From positions 1-23,044 of the forward strand of contig JAHDDN010000029.1 of assembly GCA_020629335.1 (NCBI GenBank): 23,044 nt of DNA, written 5' to 3'. The notes under the pieces were generated by a model. It searched no databases, was not told the origin of the DNA, and saw nothing but the letters and a program-made list of their open reading frames with translations. Below, one piece after another: positions 13,900-22,166 of this stretch; position 1 is the stretch's first letter, and each line of letters starts with the position of its first letter. Source of the stretch: Chitinophagales bacterium. Its GTDB lineage: Bacteria > Bacteroidota > Bacteroidia > Chitinophagales > UBA2359. The position numbers and the translations under genes were made by a program.

Positions 13900-15597
13900 A
13901 TGAAGTTTAGTGATTTTACTTATGAACGCCCTAAAATTGAAACAGTAGAAAATCGCTTTAATAACCTATTAGAGCAATTTGAAAATGCTAAATCAGTATT
14001 CGAACAAGAAGAGCTGATTAGGGCAATGAATGAAATCCGTTCGGATTTCAACTCCATGTTTAATATAGCCTCAATTAAACATAGCATCAATACTGACGAT
14101 AAAAGATTCGAAGAAGAACAAACATTCTTTGATGTTAATAATCCAAAGTATCAAGCGTTAATTACCCGATATTATAGAGCCTTAGTAAATTCTGAATTCA
14201 ATAATGAATTGAGAGAAAAGCTAGGAGACCAATTATTTGATATCGCAAAATTAAGCATCTCTACCTTCAAGCCAGAAATAATCAAAGACCTACAAAGAGA
14301 AAATGAACTATCAAGCGAATACCTGAAATTAATGGCATCCGCTAAGATTATGTTTGAAGGAAAAGAGTACAATATGAAAGGACTAGATCCTTTCTGTATG
14401 TCCACTGATAGAGAAGTTAGAAAAAAAGCAAATGAAGCCAAATGGTCTTTCATGTCAGATAATCAAGAAACATTTGATAGAATATTTGACGATCTTGTAA
14501 AAGTAAGACATAAAATTGCCCAAAAACTAGGCTTTGAAAACTTTGTCGAATTAGGATACGCTCGTATGCTAAGAACTGATTATAATGAAGAGCAAGTAGC
14601 TACATTCAGAAACCTAATCTTGGAATATGTCGTGCCTATCGCTCAATCTCTTAGAGAAAGACAAGCTAAAAGAATCGGTTTAGACCAACTCAAATACTAC
14701 GATGTCCCCCTATATTTTGAAAATGGGAACCCAATGCCGAAAGGTGATCCTGAATGGATACTGGACAATGGACGGAAAATGTATGACGAAATGTCTCCTG
14801 AAACATCAGCATTCTTCGACTTCATGATGTCCAATGAACTAATGGACGTACTTAACCGCAAAGGCAAAGCAACTGGAGGTTACTGCACTTACATAGACAA
14901 CTATAAAGCGCCGTTTATATTCTCTAATTTTAATGGTACCTCTGCCGATATTGATGTACTAACACATGAGGCAGGACACGCATTCCAAGTATTCTCAAGT
15001 AGAGATATCGAAATTCCAGAATACCTATGGCCAACCTATGAAGCTTGTGAAATTCATTCCATGAGTATGGAATTCTTTGCCTGGCCATGGATGCACCATT
15101 TCTTTGAAGAAGATACCGATAAATATAAATTTGGACACATAAGCTCAAGCCTACTTTTCTTGCCATATGGAGTTAGTGTAGACGAATTTCAACATTGGGT
15201 GTATAAAAATCCAGATTGTACTCCTGCCGAAAGACGCCAAGAATGGATGAGAATTGAAAAGAAATACGCTCCTGAAACCAACTTCGATGGAAATGAATAT
15301 CTAAATAGTGGAGGATACTGGCATCGACAATTACATATATTCCAAATGCCTTTCTATTATATAGATTACACACTAGCACAGATTTGTGCATTCCAATTTT
15401 GGAAAAAATCAATGACAAACTCAGAAGAAGCTTTTGATGACTATGTCAACCTTTGCAAAGAGGGTGGAAAAAGATCATTCCTAAAATTAATAGAATTCGC
15501 TAACCTAAAATCTCCTTTCGATGAGGAAGCGTTTAAGGAAGTAATTGGCTCAATTAAAGAATACTTAGATCAAACAAATGATGCCAATTGGGCATAA
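13900..15597 (+). CDS. M3-family oligoendopeptidase (PepF-like)
   Basis: A 565-residue cytoplasmic zinc metallopeptidase. The active site is HEAGH at 356-360 (in DVLTHEAGHAFQVFSS), with the third zinc ligand E384 in YEACEIHSMSMEFF; this HEXXH-plus-E arrangement 24 residues on defines family M3. The helical N-terminal half (KFSDFTYERPKIE..., FNNLLEQFENAKSVFEQEE) and C-terminal GGYWHRQLHIFQMPFYYIDY, containing the substrate-contacting His/Tyr cluster, are typical of the oligoendopeptidase F group. There is no signal peptide. The family trims short peptides in the cytoplasm. The gene stands alone, with terminators before and after it. Confidence 0.95.
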   Translation: MKFSDFTYERPKIETVENRFNNLLEQFENAKSVFEQEELIRAMNEIRSDFNSMFNIASIKHSINTDDKRFEEEQTFFDVNNPKYQALITRYYRALVNSEFNNELREKLGDQLFDIAKLSISTFKPEIIKDLQRENELSSEYLKLMASAKIMFEGKEYNMKGLDPFCMSTDREVRKKANEAKWSFMSDNQETFDRIFDDLVKVRHKIAQKLGFENFVELGYARMLRTDYNEEQVATFRNLILEYVVPIAQSLRERQAKRIGLDQLKYYDVPLYFENGNPMPKGDPEWILDNGRKMYDEMSPETSAFFDFMMSNELMDVLNRKGKATGGYCTYIDNYKAPFIFSNFNGTSADIDVLTHEAGHAFQVFSSRDIEIPEYLWPTYEACEIHSMSMEFFAWPWMHHFFEEDTDKYKFGHISSSLLFLPYGVSVDEFQHWVYKNPDCTPAERRQEWMRIEKKYAPETNFDGNEYLNSGGYWHRQLHIFQMPFYYIDYTLAQICAFQFWKKSMTNSEEAFDDYVNLCKEGGKRSFLKLIEFANLKSPFDEEAFKEVIGSIKEYLDQTNDANWA

Positions 15598-15600
15598 TAA

Positions 15601-15654
15601 AAAAAGGAATTCACATTCAGATATGAGCGTGAATTCCTTTTTTATTTTTTTTTT
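15601..15654 (+). terminator. Rho-independent terminator after the M3 peptidase gene
   Basis: AAAAAGGAATTCAC (15601-15614) and its exact complement (15629-15642) around a 14-base loop, followed by a long T-rich run. It starts 4 bp past the stop codon. Confidence 0.88.
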
Positions 15655-15677
15655 AATTCACTTCTCGAAAAAGAATC

Positions 15678-15708
15678 TTGTTATTTTAAACTTTATCTTT
15701 TAACTTTA
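15678..15708 (+). promoter_or_regulatory. Candidate promoter of gldE-gldD
   Basis: TTG (15678-15680), a 20-bp spacer, and TAACTTTA (15701-15708), one base off TAnnTTTG. The expected start point is about 60 bp before the gldE start. Confidence 0.55.
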
Positions 15709-15772
15709 TAGATGCACTTATACAGTACAAAATCAAAGCATGAGTAAAATTTGTTAACGAAACAGCCTTGAA

Positions 15773-17218
15773 TTGGACCTATCTGATGAACCTTACCCTT
15801 ATTACGTCTTCTTAGAACAAATACTAAACGGAAGCGGAGTTTATAACCTATTCCAAGTATATCTGACGGATATTGCCCTTCTACTTTTTATAATCCTACT
15901 AATTTTCTGTTCCGCAATGGTCTCAGGTTCTGAAGTAGCTTACTTTTCCCTGCGTACCAAACAAATGGAAGATTTGGAAGACGATGAAACGCCTAATAGC
16001 GAGCGTGTACTCAGGCTGTGGAAAGATCCACAACACCTTTTAGCAACCATACTCATCGCAAATAACCTGTTTAATATCGGGATTATCATCACCTCTTTTT
16101 TTCTTACTAAAAGACTTTTTTTCAATTGGGGGCCCTCTTGGCTAGCAGGACTCTTTAATGCGGTAGTCGTAACCCTAATATTAGTACTCTTCGGTGAAAT
16201 AGTGCCCAAAGTATACGCCAATCAGTATAATGTTAGCCTTGCAAAATTGACATCAGCCCCTTTATCATTCCTGAAAAAATTACTCTACCCAATTAGTTTC
16301 CTACTAGTAGGGTCTACCTCTTTAATCGAACAAAGGCTACAAAAAATGAGACAATCTGAAGTGCTCGATATCAAAGATATTCAAGACGCCATTGATATAG
16401 TCGCCGAAAATATCACCAGCCAAACCAATAGTAAAGAAGACGAGGAAGAACTCAAAGAAGAAATAGAAATGATCAAAGGCATAGTCAGCCTCAAAAAGAA
16501 AACAGTTAGGCAAATTATGACTAACCGAACAAACATGGTCTGTGTAGAGAAAAATACAAGCTACAAAGACCTACAAAAAGTCATTACTCAAAATAACTTC
16601 TCTCGTATACCTATTTATGATGAAAGTATCGATAATATCACAGGTGTTCTTCACGCAAAAGACTTACTTCCTTACCTAAACAAAAAAGATGATTTTAAGT
16701 GGCAAAAAGAAATCAAACACAAAGAAGCTTTCTTCGTACCAGAAAGCAAAAAAATAGATCAACTGCTTAGAGAAATGCAGCTAAAAAGACAACACATGGC
16801 CATCGTGATTGATGAGTACGGCGGTACCGAAGGACTCGTTACTCTAGAAGATATACTAGAAGAAGTAGTAGGAGAAATTGAAGACGAATTCGATAAGGCA
16901 GAAGATAGCCTGAACAATAGCTTCAAAAAAATAAACGATAATCACTACGAATTTGATGGACAAGTCATGCTGACAGATTGCTGCAAATTACTCAATATTG
17001 ACGAAGATACTTTTGATGAAGCCAAAGGCGAGTCCGACTCCCTAAACGGCCTCCTAATGGAGATAAATGGCTCCGTTCCAACTAAATCTGACCAAGTAGT
17101 CTATAAAAATTTCATTTTTTCTGTTAAAAAGCTCAGTGATAAAAATATTATTGATACCATTACAGTTAAAATAAGACCAATTGAAGATGTCGAAATACCC
17201 AAACAAGCAGGTAGATAA
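15773..17218 (+). CDS. gldE: GldE, CNNM/CBS-domain membrane protein of the gliding machinery
   Basis: A 481-residue inner-membrane protein of the HlyC/CorC-CNNM family. The N-terminal DUF21 part has several hydrophobic helices (LLFIILLIFCSAMVSGSEVA near 40-58, then about 95-190), a pair of CBS domains (about 240-375; RQIMTNRTNMVCVEKN, FSRIPIYDESIDNITGVLHA, AIVIDEYGGTEGLVTLEDIL), and a CorC_HlyC domain at the end (YEFDGQVMLTDCCKLLNI). The direct neighbour gldD identifies it as GldE, needed with GldD for gliding and type IX secretion in Flavobacterium. The start is TTG 15773: an in-frame stop lies at 15755-15757 and no ATG is near. gldD begins 8 bp downstream, so they form an operon. Confidence 0.9.
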   Translation: MDLSDEPYPYYVFLEQILNGSGVYNLFQVYLTDIALLLFIILLIFCSAMVSGSEVAYFSLRTKQMEDLEDDETPNSERVLRLWKDPQHLLATILIANNLFNIGIIITSFFLTKRLFFNWGPSWLAGLFNAVVVTLILVLFGEIVPKVYANQYNVSLAKLTSAPLSFLKKLLYPISFLLVGSTSLIEQRLQKMRQSEVLDIKDIQDAIDIVAENITSQTNSKEDEEELKEEIEMIKGIVSLKKKTVRQIMTNRTNMVCVEKNTSYKDLQKVITQNNFSRIPIYDESIDNITGVLHAKDLLPYLNKKDDFKWQKEIKHKEAFFVPESKKIDQLLREMQLKRQHMAIVIDEYGGTEGLVTLEDILEEVVGEIEDEFDKAEDSLNNSFKKINDNHYEFDGQVMLTDCCKLLNIDEDTFDEAKGESDSLNGLLMEINGSVPTKSDQVVYKNFIFSVKKLSDKNIIDTITVKIRPIEDVEIPKQAGR

Positions 17219-17225
17219 AATTTAC

Positions 17226-17819
17226 ATGAAATACTTTCTCCCAATTTTATTCCTTTTCAGCTGCCTAATGATCATTGGATGCAGCGAAAGTTATACTCCT
17301 AAACCAAGAGCGTATCCACGGATCATTTATCCCGAAAAAGGCTACCAAGCCTTTAATAAGGAGGAATGCCCATTCACCTTTGAATATCCACAATACGCTA
17401 ACTATATCAAAGACTCTCTCTTCTTCGATGAAAAAATAGAAAGCCCCTGCTGGTTCAATCTCGATATGCCGCACTTCAAAGGCCGAATATACGCAAGCTA
17501 CAAAACAATCAATAAAGAAAATGATTTCTATAAACTCGTTCAAGATGCTCACAAAATGCGCTCAAAACACGTCATTAGAGCTGACTTTATCGACGATAGA
17601 ATATTCATAGGTCAGCCTGGAGTCACTGGTATGATATATGAACTTGGTGGCAATGCCGCCTCACCAGTTCAATTCTTCGTATCCGATAGTACCCAACACT
17701 TCCTAAGAGGTGCACTCTACTTCGAGCATACACCAAATATCGACTCACTAGGCCCCGTAATCGACTACGTAAAAGAAGATATGTATCGATTCCTAAATAG
17801 CCTCCAATGGAAGCAATAA
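17226..17819 (+). CDS. gldD: GldD gliding-motility lipoprotein
   Basis: A lipoprotein of 197 residues from ATG 17226. An upstream ATG at 17181 is open but would overlap gldE and push the signal peptide inward, so 17226 is preferred. The lipobox is IIGC with Cys19. The mature start SYTPKPRAYPRIIYP, then CPFTFEYPQYANY, CWFNLDMPHFKGRIYASYK and GVTGMIYELGGNAASPVQFF, matches the GldD family. GldD is required for gliding and works with GldE; its biochemical role is not established. The terminator-like palindromic element at 17852-18009 follows. I see no internal oddities. Confidence 0.93.
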   Translation: MKYFLPILFLFSCLMIIGCSESYTPKPRAYPRIIYPEKGYQAFNKEECPFTFEYPQYANYIKDSLFFDEKIESPCWFNLDMPHFKGRIYASYKTINKENDFYKLVQDAHKMRSKHVIRADFIDDRIFIGQPGVTGMIYELGGNAASPVQFFVSDSTQHFLRGALYFEHTPNIDSLGPVIDYVKEDMYRFLNSLQWKQ

Positions 17820-17851
17820 AACGACATAAATAATAATACATTTATTCTTAA

Positions 17852-18009
17852 GTAGTTGACGGTAATTATTTGGGTATGATTGATGAGCTTATTTTTAGCT
17901 TAGACAAAGCACTTTTCGCCAGTAATAGCAGGGCTATTGCTAAGAAAAGTAATGCAGTATAAGCTAAAAATAAGCCAGCAGAATTGCCGAAATAATTGAC
18001 GTTAATTAC
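17852..18009. repeat. 158-bp imperfect palindromic element (MITE-like or compound hairpin)
   Basis: The ends 17852-17873 and 17988-18009 are imperfect inverted repeats sharing AAATAATT and CGTYAAYTAC. Inside, perfect 16-bp arms GCTTATTTTTAGCTTA (17887-17902) pair with 17960-17975, and a third pair AGTAATAGC (17921-17929) faces GCTATTGCT (17933-17941). The whole element can fold as one long hairpin. It carries no gene, so it could be a miniature inverted-repeat element or an elaborate terminator of gldE-gldD. It touches repeat copy C's promoter box. It lies in the gene-free stretch 17820-18299. Confidence 0.65.
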
Positions 18010-18010
18010 T

Positions 18011-18018
18011 TAACTTTG
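18011..18018 (+). promoter_or_regulatory. TAnnTTTG -7 box just before repeat copy C
   Basis: TAACTTTG matches the -7 consensus exactly; the nearest TTG (17984-17986) is 24 bp upstream, slightly far. Initiation here would place repeat copy C in the leader of the barrel-protein gene at 18300. Confidence 0.42.
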
Positions 18019-18026
18019 CCATTCCA

Positions 18027-18247
18027 TTTTAGGGGCTTCCCCGATTTTTTTTGGCCAGATTTGTAGGGGCGCACCTATGTGTGCGCCCACTGGCCAAAAA
18101 AAAATCGGGTCGGGCTGTCCGCTCTCACTCAGCTATTCAGCAGCTACTACACTAAGGCATACTTGTCTGCCCTTCGGGCCAGCCTACGTCTGCCTAAGTT
18201 ACGTAAGCTACTTCATCACGCTGAGTACCGCTACCATCCCTAAGCCA
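18027..18247 (+). repeat. Dispersed structured repeat, copy C
   Basis: Head TTTTAGGGGCTTCCCC, main hairpin arms 18040-18058 and 18090-18109 (one extra A on the right), GTCGGGCTGTCC, second arm pair ACTCAGC (18127-18133) with GCTGAGT (18220-18226), mini-hairpin GCCCTTCGGGC, and tail CCATCCCTAAGCCA ending at 18247. Its arms differ from copy B at nearly every position but still pair. Copies A and C share part of the stem core (GGCCAG). Confidence 0.87.
18063..18088 (+). repeat. REP-like GTAG palindrome nested in copy C
   Basis: GTAG (18063-18066) then GGGCGCAC, loop CTATGT, GTGCGCCC (18067-18088), a perfect 8-bp stem. Compared with the copy A element, a G-C pair is swapped for C-G on both arms, a compensatory change. 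Confidence 0.67.
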
Positions 18248-18299
18248 ATAAATAAGAAGCAAGGGAGAATAACAGCATCCAATAGAAACCAAATAAATT

Positions 18300-19052
18300 A
18301 TGAAAAAATATAGCATTCTACTATTAGCATTGATAAGCTTTTCATTATTCTCCTTCGCCCAAGAAAAAAGAGGCGTTTTAGACGATGGAATTGAAGACGA
18401 AATCAAAGAAGAACTACAACAAAATATTCCTAACGAATCCAGAGACAGACTCATCTTTGAATTCACCCACGATAACTGGCTCAATAAACCTGATAATGTC
18501 GATCTTCGTTGGTACAATAGAGGATTTAATACCTACGTCATGTATGATATCAGCTTAGGCGAAAAAGGAAATGTAGGATTCGCTCCAGGAGTAGGTATCA
18601 GCGCCAATAATGTATATTATAATGGCCGTATGCTCTATGATGATAGCCTCGATCAAGTTTACTTTGAAAAACTAGCTGACGAACTAGACATCAATACCAA
18701 TAAAATAGGAACGACCTTCTTAGAGGTCCCCCTCGAATTAAGACTCCGAACCAACCCAGACAGAAATCTTAAACGATGGAAACTGGCATTAGGATTACGT
18801 GGAGGCTACTTACTGAATGGCCATACCAAATATAAAGGCCAACAATACGCCGCTAATGGAGGCTTCGAGTCAGTCAAGGTAAAAGACCTAAGAATACCAA
18901 GCATTAGCAAGTATCGCTTAGGAACCAGCCTAAGGCTTGGTTATGGCAACTTCAATATCATTGGCTACTTAGCCCTTACACCATTTTTTGAAAGAGATAG
19001 AGGCCCCGATATTCAACAGTTTTCTATCGGCTTTAGCTTCAATAGCTTCTAA
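18300..19052 (+). CDS. Outer-membrane beta-barrel protein (porin-like, PF13568 type)
   Basis: A 250-residue protein with a clean signal peptide (1-20, ILLLALISFSLFSFA before QEKRG), a short acidic linker, then alternating amphipathic strands ending in an aromatic residue: FNTYVMYDISLG, GNVGFAPGVGISANNVYYN, TTFLEVPLELRLRTN, WKLALGLRGGYLLNG, YRLGTSLRLGYGNFNIIGYL and the terminal FSIGFSFNSF. A C-terminal aromatic in the last strand is typical of outer-membrane barrels. The pattern fits the OMP_b-brl_2 family, which also includes PorT/SprT, but I do not see PorT-specific sequence, so I do not call it porT. It lies downstream of gldE-gldD beyond two repeats. Confidence 0.82.
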   Translation: MKKYSILLLALISFSLFSFAQEKRGVLDDGIEDEIKEELQQNIPNESRDRLIFEFTHDNWLNKPDNVDLRWYNRGFNTYVMYDISLGEKGNVGFAPGVGISANNVYYNGRMLYDDSLDQVYFEKLADELDINTNKIGTTFLEVPLELRLRTNPDRNLKRWKLALGLRGGYLLNGHTKYKGQQYAANGGFESVKVKDLRIPSISKYRLGTSLRLGYGNFNIIGYLALTPFFERDRGPDIQQFSIGFSFNSF

Positions 19053-19055
19053 AAA

Positions 19056-19093
19056 ATAAAAAAAGGTGAGTGACTAATCATTCACCTTTTTTT
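19056..19093 (+). terminator. Rho-independent terminator after the barrel gene
   Basis: GGTGAGTGA (19065-19073), CTAA loop, TCATTCACC (19078-19086) with one G-T pair, flanked by A and T runs. It begins a few bases past the stop codon. Confidence 0.83.
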
Positions 19094-19252
19094 ATTGGAA
19101 AACTCATTTAAGGTTTTTCTGCTGGCTTAGAAAATAGTTGATTTTCAGCTTCATCGTAAAACTTTAAATGAGTTCGGAGTTAAAAAGTGTTAAGTATCAA
19201 TAAAAACAGCTTGTATTGCGTTAAGACAATATACAATCAAACAATATCCGCT

Positions 19253-20692
19253 ATGAAACAACTCACATCATTAATAATTGCTGCTTTTTTAGGAGGGCTG
19301 ATCGCTTTAGGAGGATATCACTTCCTTGCTAAAGAAGAAACGAAAGTAGTCATGTTATCGGACTCTACAGTGAATGCACCAATTGTACGAACAAATTATA
19401 CGACTTCAACTCCCGATTTTTCAGTTGATTTTACCAAAACAGCCGCTATTGCTATGCCTGCCGTAGTTAATGTTAGAGCTTCTCAAGATTACGCCAGAAA
19501 TGGAAGAAGATTATTAGGAGAAGAATATGCTTCTGGTTCTGGTGTTATTGTCAGCGATGATGGCTATATCGTAACCAACTATCACGTAATTGAAGGAGCA
19601 GCAAGTATAGATGTCGTCATGACCGATAATCGTACTTATAATGCTACGCTAATAGGGGAAGATCCACAAACAGATCTCGCACTACTGAAAATTAATGAAA
19701 AAGGATTAGATCACTTAGAATATGGTGACTCAGATGTCCTCAAAATTGGAGAATGGGTACTTGCAGTAGGAAATCCTTTCGATTTAGCTTCCACAGTAAC
19801 AGCGGGCATTGTAAGTGCTAAAGGTCGAAACATTAATATCTTAGACGATCAAGCTGCCATTGAATCCTTTATACAAACGGATGCAGCAGTCAATAAAGGC
19901 AATAGTGGAGGCGCATTAGTAGATTTACGCGGTCAGCTAATTGGTATCAACTCAGCAATCGCGACGCCTACAGGAACCTATACCGGCTATTCATTTGCTA
20001 TCCCATCTAATATAGTCATGAAGGTTATAGAAGACCTAAAAGATTACGGATCTGTACAGAGAGGCTACCTAGGAGTAATGATTAATAATGTGAACGGCGA
20101 TATGGCCGAAGAACTCGATTTAGACATAACTGAAGGAGTTTATGTGTCAGACTTGGTCAGTGGAGGCTCCGCAGAAAAATCAGGTATTGTAAGAGGCGAT
20201 GTGATTTTAGAAATCAATCGAAAACTAGTTAAATCAAGCTCTGAATTGCAAGAAGCAATAGGAAGAAAAAGACCAGGTGATAAAGTGAAAGTTACGATCT
20301 ATCGAAATGGAAAAGAAAAAGTGTTAGATGTAATACTTCGAGATGAAAATGGTAAAACACGAATATCAAGCACCAAAACAGATCGTCCCTCTGCTAACTC
20401 AAGTAATAAAAAAATATACTCAAATATTGGTATAGAGTTAAAAGAACTGAGTAGAGAAGAAAAGCAAAAGTTCAATATTCAATCTGGCGTAATGATCACA
20501 GATATTTTAAAAGGCAAGGTCAGCGATTATACAGATGCTCAAGAAGGTTTTATTATCACAAAGATTAATAATCAAGTGATTACTAGTCTAAGAGATGTAG
20601 AAAGAGCCTTATCTAATAGTAATGGCGGCGTGCTTTTAGAAGGCGAGTATCCAGGTTTTTCAGAAAAGTATTATTACGGATTCGGACTATAA
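19253..20692 (+). CDS. htrA: HtrA/DegP-family serine protease with two PDZ domains
   Basis: From ATG 19253 this is a 479-residue Do-like protease. The frame opens earlier (19187) but the 22 extra residues precede the signal anchor, so MKQLTSLIIAAFLGG is the likely start. Residues 6-22 form a signal peptide or anchor. The trypsin-like domain has H111 (TNYHVIEGA), D141 (DPQTDLALLKI) and S218 (NKGNSGGALV). PDZ1 runs about 275-365 (GYLGVMINNVNG, ILEINRKLVKSSSELQ) and PDZ2 about 390-479 (GIELKELSREEKQKF, GFIITKINNQVITS). The protein handles misfolded periplasmic proteins as protease or chaperone. It is monocistronic, with a strong terminator at 20772. Confidence 0.94.
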   Translation: MKQLTSLIIAAFLGGLIALGGYHFLAKEETKVVMLSDSTVNAPIVRTNYTTSTPDFSVDFTKTAAIAMPAVVNVRASQDYARNGRRLLGEEYASGSGVIVSDDGYIVTNYHVIEGAASIDVVMTDNRTYNATLIGEDPQTDLALLKINEKGLDHLEYGDSDVLKIGEWVLAVGNPFDLASTVTAGIVSAKGRNINILDDQAAIESFIQTDAAVNKGNSGGALVDLRGQLIGINSAIATPTGTYTGYSFAIPSNIVMKVIEDLKDYGSVQRGYLGVMINNVNGDMAEELDLDITEGVYVSDLVSGGSAEKSGIVRGDVILEINRKLVKSSSELQEAIGRKRPGDKVKVTIYRNGKEKVLDVILRDENGKTRISSTKTDRPSANSSNKKIYSNIGIELKELSREEKQKFNIQSGVMITDILKGKVSDYTDAQEGFIITKINNQVITSLRDVERALSNSNGGVLLEGEYPGFSEKYYYGFGL

Positions 20693-20732
20693 AAAAATAC
20701 AATCCATAGCAGCAATAACCCGATAAAATAGG

Positions 20733-20746
20733 TAGTGTATACACTA
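20733..20746. promoter_or_regulatory. Perfect 14-bp palindrome TAGTGTATACACTA
   Basis: It lies between the htrA stop and its terminator and is perfectly self-complementary around GTATAC. It could be a protein-binding site but the location within a 3' untranslated region gives no target. Confidence 0.3.
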
Positions 20747-20771
20747 TCTATACGATATTGTAGATTGTTAG

Positions 20772-20807
20772 AGATGTGTCACATTCATTTGTGGCACATC
20801 TTTTTTT
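20772..20807 (+). terminator. Rho-independent terminator after htrA
   Basis: AGATGTGTCAC (20772-20782) pairs with GTGGCACATCT (20791-20801) with one G-T pair and an 8-base loop, followed by seven T. Confidence 0.87.
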
Positions 20808-21070
20808 AAAAATGATGCAAGCATACACAATTAAATGAAAAGTTAGGGCGTTATTAGAACATATTTACACATCCAAAGAAAGTATTTTATAGCTATACAT
20901 TTTTACTCAGTCAAATTAATTTAATATAACTCAAATCATCCATTTTATAAGAGATGAAGATGGGTTCGTTTACACTAAATAATTATTATATCGAAATAGA
21001 CTTACTTGAAAATTAATCAACATTGTTTAGCTCATACTTAGCTAATACAAGTACATTAATGTGAATAATT
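20808..21070. other. Gene-free AT-rich leader region of gldN
   Basis: With the htrA terminator region this makes a 378-bp stretch without a gene. I see no ORF of note, no copy of the dispersed repeat and no clear TTG/TAnnTTTG pair, although a gldN promoter must be here because a strong terminator lies upstream. Confidence 0.4.
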
Positions 21071-22018
21071 ATGATAATGTTTCGAATAATAAGCCTAGCA
21101 TCGCTATGCCTACTAATGGGTAATTTGATGATAGATGCACAAGTAAACGATACCCTAAGACAGCAATCAACTCAAGATTCTTCCAATAGCGAATATAAGG
21201 ATCTCCAAAATAACAAGGGCGAAAAAGAAAAAGTCGTAGAGCTTTTAGATGAGATTATACTGACTTCATCTACTCAAGTTGGAGAGGGAGCCTATGACCG
21301 AATTCAGACGAAGGAGAAGGTGGCAATTCCTTATGATAATATTAGAGAAGCAGACGTTTTTTGGTCAAAGCGAATTTGGCGAGAGATTGATGTTCGAGAA
21401 AAAATGAATTTCATTTTCTCCGCTGAAGAACAGCCATTAATAGCAGTACTCTTTGAAATACTGCGCAACAATCCAGATGTGCAGTTGTTTGCTGATGATG
21501 CCTTTACAGAAGAATTAACCATAGAGCAAGTAGTGAGTAAGCTTCATTTACGCTCTAATGTAGATGTATATGATGAGGATACGGATGATTATGTCAATCA
21601 AGAAGTAACAAATGCCTTTAACCCTGATGAATACAAGAAATTTCGCTTAAAAGAAGATTGGATATTTGACGAGGAAAGAGGAGGAATGGTTGTGCGTATT
21701 ATAGGATTGGCTCCTATCCGAAATGTCTATGATGAAAATGGCAATAAAAGAGGCCAAGAAGCCTTATTCTGGATGCACTATCCTGAAATAAGACAATACC
21801 TCGCCAGATATGATTCTTATAACCCACTGAATGATGCCATTCGTTTGAGCTGGGATAACATATTCGAAATGCGCTATTTTGCCAGTCGCATTACCAAAGA
21901 ATCTAATGCTGATGGCAAGCGGATAGAAGATTATGAAACAGGCAAGTCTGCTTTATTAGAATCAGAAGAAATTGAGCGCCGCATATTCAATATGGAACAT
22001 GATATGTGGAGCTACTAA
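21071..22018 (+). CDS. gldN: GldN/PorN-family type IX secretion protein
   Basis: A 315-residue periplasmic protein with a signal peptide (1-23, IISLASLCLLMGNLMIDA then QVNDT). ATG 21077 is an alternative start two codons in. A charged, low-complexity linker precedes the GldN domain: VAIPYDNIREADVFWSKRIW, REIDVREKMNFIF, PLIAVLFEILRNN, LKEDWIFDEERGGMVVRIIGLAP, ALFWMHYPEIRQYLA and WDNIFEMRYFASRI. This set, especially the ADVFWSKRIWREID block and FWMHYPE, is diagnostic. GldN forms periplasmic rings with lipoprotein GldK in the type IX secretion system, fed by the GldL-GldM motor. Here it follows htrA and not gldM, so it is detached from the usual gldKLMN order; it may be a paralogue. Repeat copy D lies downstream. 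Confidence 0.92.
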   Translation: MIMFRIISLASLCLLMGNLMIDAQVNDTLRQQSTQDSSNSEYKDLQNNKGEKEKVVELLDEIILTSSTQVGEGAYDRIQTKEKVAIPYDNIREADVFWSKRIWREIDVREKMNFIFSAEEQPLIAVLFEILRNNPDVQLFADDAFTEELTIEQVVSKLHLRSNVDVYDEDTDDYVNQEVTNAFNPDEYKKFRLKEDWIFDEERGGMVVRIIGLAPIRNVYDENGNKRGQEALFWMHYPEIRQYLARYDSYNPLNDAIRLSWDNIFEMRYFASRITKESNADGKRIEDYETGKSALLESEEIERRIFNMEHDMWSY

Positions 22019-22072
22019 ATAGAAAAATTTAACCTGGTAAACATGGCTTTACCGAACAATTAATTTTCATTT

Positions 22073-22146
22073 TGGGGCGTAATTTTAAGAATGGATCGGG
22101 TGGGTTTATCTTATTAAATCGGCCCGGTACATTCGCTTCCCCCAAA
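22073..22146. repeat. Degenerate head-like remnant next to repeat copy D
   Basis: TTTTGGGGCG (22073-22082) and CGCTTCCCCCAAAA-like sequence ending near 22146 face each other as inverted ends, with GATCGGG and CGGCCCGG between. The ends echo the GGGGCTTCCCC head of the dispersed repeat, so this may be a decayed or truncated member. Support is limited to these short matches. Confidence 0.35.
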
Positions 22147-22166
22147 AAATTAAAAATCATCATTCC

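Noticed and set aside
14930..15418. Minus-strand frames opposite the M3 peptidase
   Set aside because: Antisense shadows over the conserved metal-binding region.
17181..17225. Earlier gldD start at 17181
   Set aside because: It overlaps gldE by 38 bases and puts 15 polar residues before the lipoprotein signal; ATG 17226 gives a normal signal peptide.
18077..18313. Plus-strand open frame inside repeat copy C
   Set aside because: It is formed by the repeat itself and would run into the start of the barrel gene; the repeat's paired, covarying arms show it is not coding.
18300..19052. Calling the barrel protein PorT/SprT because of the nearby gld genes
   Set aside because: The fold class is right but PorT-specific sequence was not recognised; neighbourhood alone is insufficient.
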